Below, one piece after another: positions 5,082-5,433 of a stretch of DNA of 5,433 nt. Below the pieces are notes generated by a model that saw only the letters and a list, made by a program, of their open reading frames with translations, did no database searches and had not been told where the DNA came from. Origin of the DNA: Hydrogenophaga sp. (GTDB lineage Bacteria; Pseudomonadota; Gammaproteobacteria; Burkholderiales; Burkholderiaceae_C); assembly GCA_011390855.1 (NCBI GenBank), contig JAABRN010000073.1:1-5433 (forward strand). The letters are read 5' to 3'. Each line of letters opens with the position of its first letter. Positions within the stretch are counted from its first letter, which is position 1. Both the position numbers and the translations under genes were made by a program.

Positions 5082-5433
5082 TCAGACCCTGTTCATGTCA
5101 AAGACGGCTTTGTCGCCTTTGCCATAGACCTTCAAGGCGCCCTTCTCGCCCACGGCGTTGGGGCGCTGGAAGATCCAGTTTTGCCAGGCGGTGAGGCGGC
5201 CAAAAACACGGGTGGCCATGTTTTCTTTCTGCGCGAAGCGCAGGTTGGCTTCCATGCCGGTGAGGGCATCGGGTGACATGGCTGCGCGCTCTTCCAGCGC
5301 CATGCGCACTTCATCGGCCCAGTCGATGTCATCAGGCGCAGCGGTCACCAGCCCCAGAGCGAATGCGGCGTCGGCGTCCAGTGCCTTGCCGATGGCACCG
5401 CGCACGGCTTCCATCGGACCTTCTTCTTCATAG
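5082..5433 (-). CDS. boxC: 2,3-epoxybenzoyl-CoA dihydrolase (benzoyl-CoA-dihydrodiol lyase) BoxC, C-terminal part
   Basis: The last 116 codons and the TGA are visible; the start lies beyond the right edge, and the full protein is normally about 550 residues. BoxC (EC 4.1.2.44) belongs to the crotonase/enoyl-CoA hydratase superfamily. It hydrolyses 2,3-epoxybenzoyl-CoA to 3,4-dehydroadipyl-CoA semialdehyde and formate. The visible part shows YEEEGPMEAVRGAIGKALDA, then ALGLVTAAPDDIDWADEVR, MSPDALTGMEANLRFAQKE, RLTAWQNWIFQRPNAVGEKG and the tail KGDKAVFDMNRV, all as I recall for BoxC C-termini. The catalytic crotonase core is outside the window and cannot be checked. The internal ATG at 5414 is not the start, because the frame stays open to the edge and its extra residues belong to the family. 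It is followed by boxB after 97 bases. Confidence 0.93.
   Translation of the reverse strand, partial: YEEEGPMEAVRGAIGKALDADAAFALGLVTAAPDDIDWADEVRMALEERAAMSPDALTGMEANLRFAQKENMATRVFGRLTAWQNWIFQRPNAVGEKGALKVYGKGDKAVFDMNRV

Noticed and set aside
5079..5089. Short palindrome GGGTC-A-GACCC across the boxC stop
   Set aside because: A 5-bp stem with a one-base loop cannot form a stable hairpin and lies mainly in coding sequence; likely chance.
1..5433. CRISPR arrays, tRNA or rRNA genes
   Set aside because: No regularly spaced direct repeats, cloverleaf pattern or rRNA-like sequence was found on either strand.

Overview
The window is a GC-rich bacterial segment in which every supported gene lies on the minus strand. 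Read in the direction of transcription (right to left), it runs boxC (3' end only), boxB, boxA, a DUF3305-family gene, a class-I glutamine-amidotransferase-like hydrolase, and a DUF3306-family gene (5' end only). The protein families, codon use and the G/C-rich palindromic intergenic DNA point to a betaproteobacterium of the order Burkholderiales, probably a Comamonadaceae-type aromatic degrader. That placement is inference from pattern memory; no search was run.

Right half (1900-5433): the core of the aerobic benzoyl-CoA (box) pathway. BoxA is the iron-sulfur flavoprotein reductase. BoxB is the di-iron epoxidase subunit that makes 2,3-epoxybenzoyl-CoA. BoxC opens and cleaves the ring, giving 3,4-dehydroadipyl-CoA semialdehyde and formate. 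boxC and boxB are 97 bases apart. boxB and boxA are separated by an unusually long, highly structured gap of 346 bases (3211-3556). It holds a REP-like hairpin cluster abutting the boxB stop, a pyrimidine-rich tract (in the transcript), and a 94-base inverted-repeat element whose imperfect positions are mostly G-U wobbles in the box transcript.

Left half (1-1777): three tightly coupled genes, each joined to the next by a 4-base ATGA overlap. DUF3305 and DUF3306 proteins are, to my knowledge, usually found beside molybdenum-dependent formate dehydrogenase clusters. The formate dehydrogenase itself is not visible, but one could lie beyond the left edge. This suggests a functional link: BoxC releases formate, and the genes downstream may belong to a formate-oxidising system. 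The PuuD-like hydrolase wedged between DUF3305 and DUF3306 has intact catalytic residues and no polyamine-pathway neighbours here, so its substrate is open.

No tRNA, rRNA, CRISPR, transposase or recognisable promoter was found. The long open frames on the plus strand are antisense shadows of the box genes. The operon promoter is presumably upstream of boxC, outside the window.
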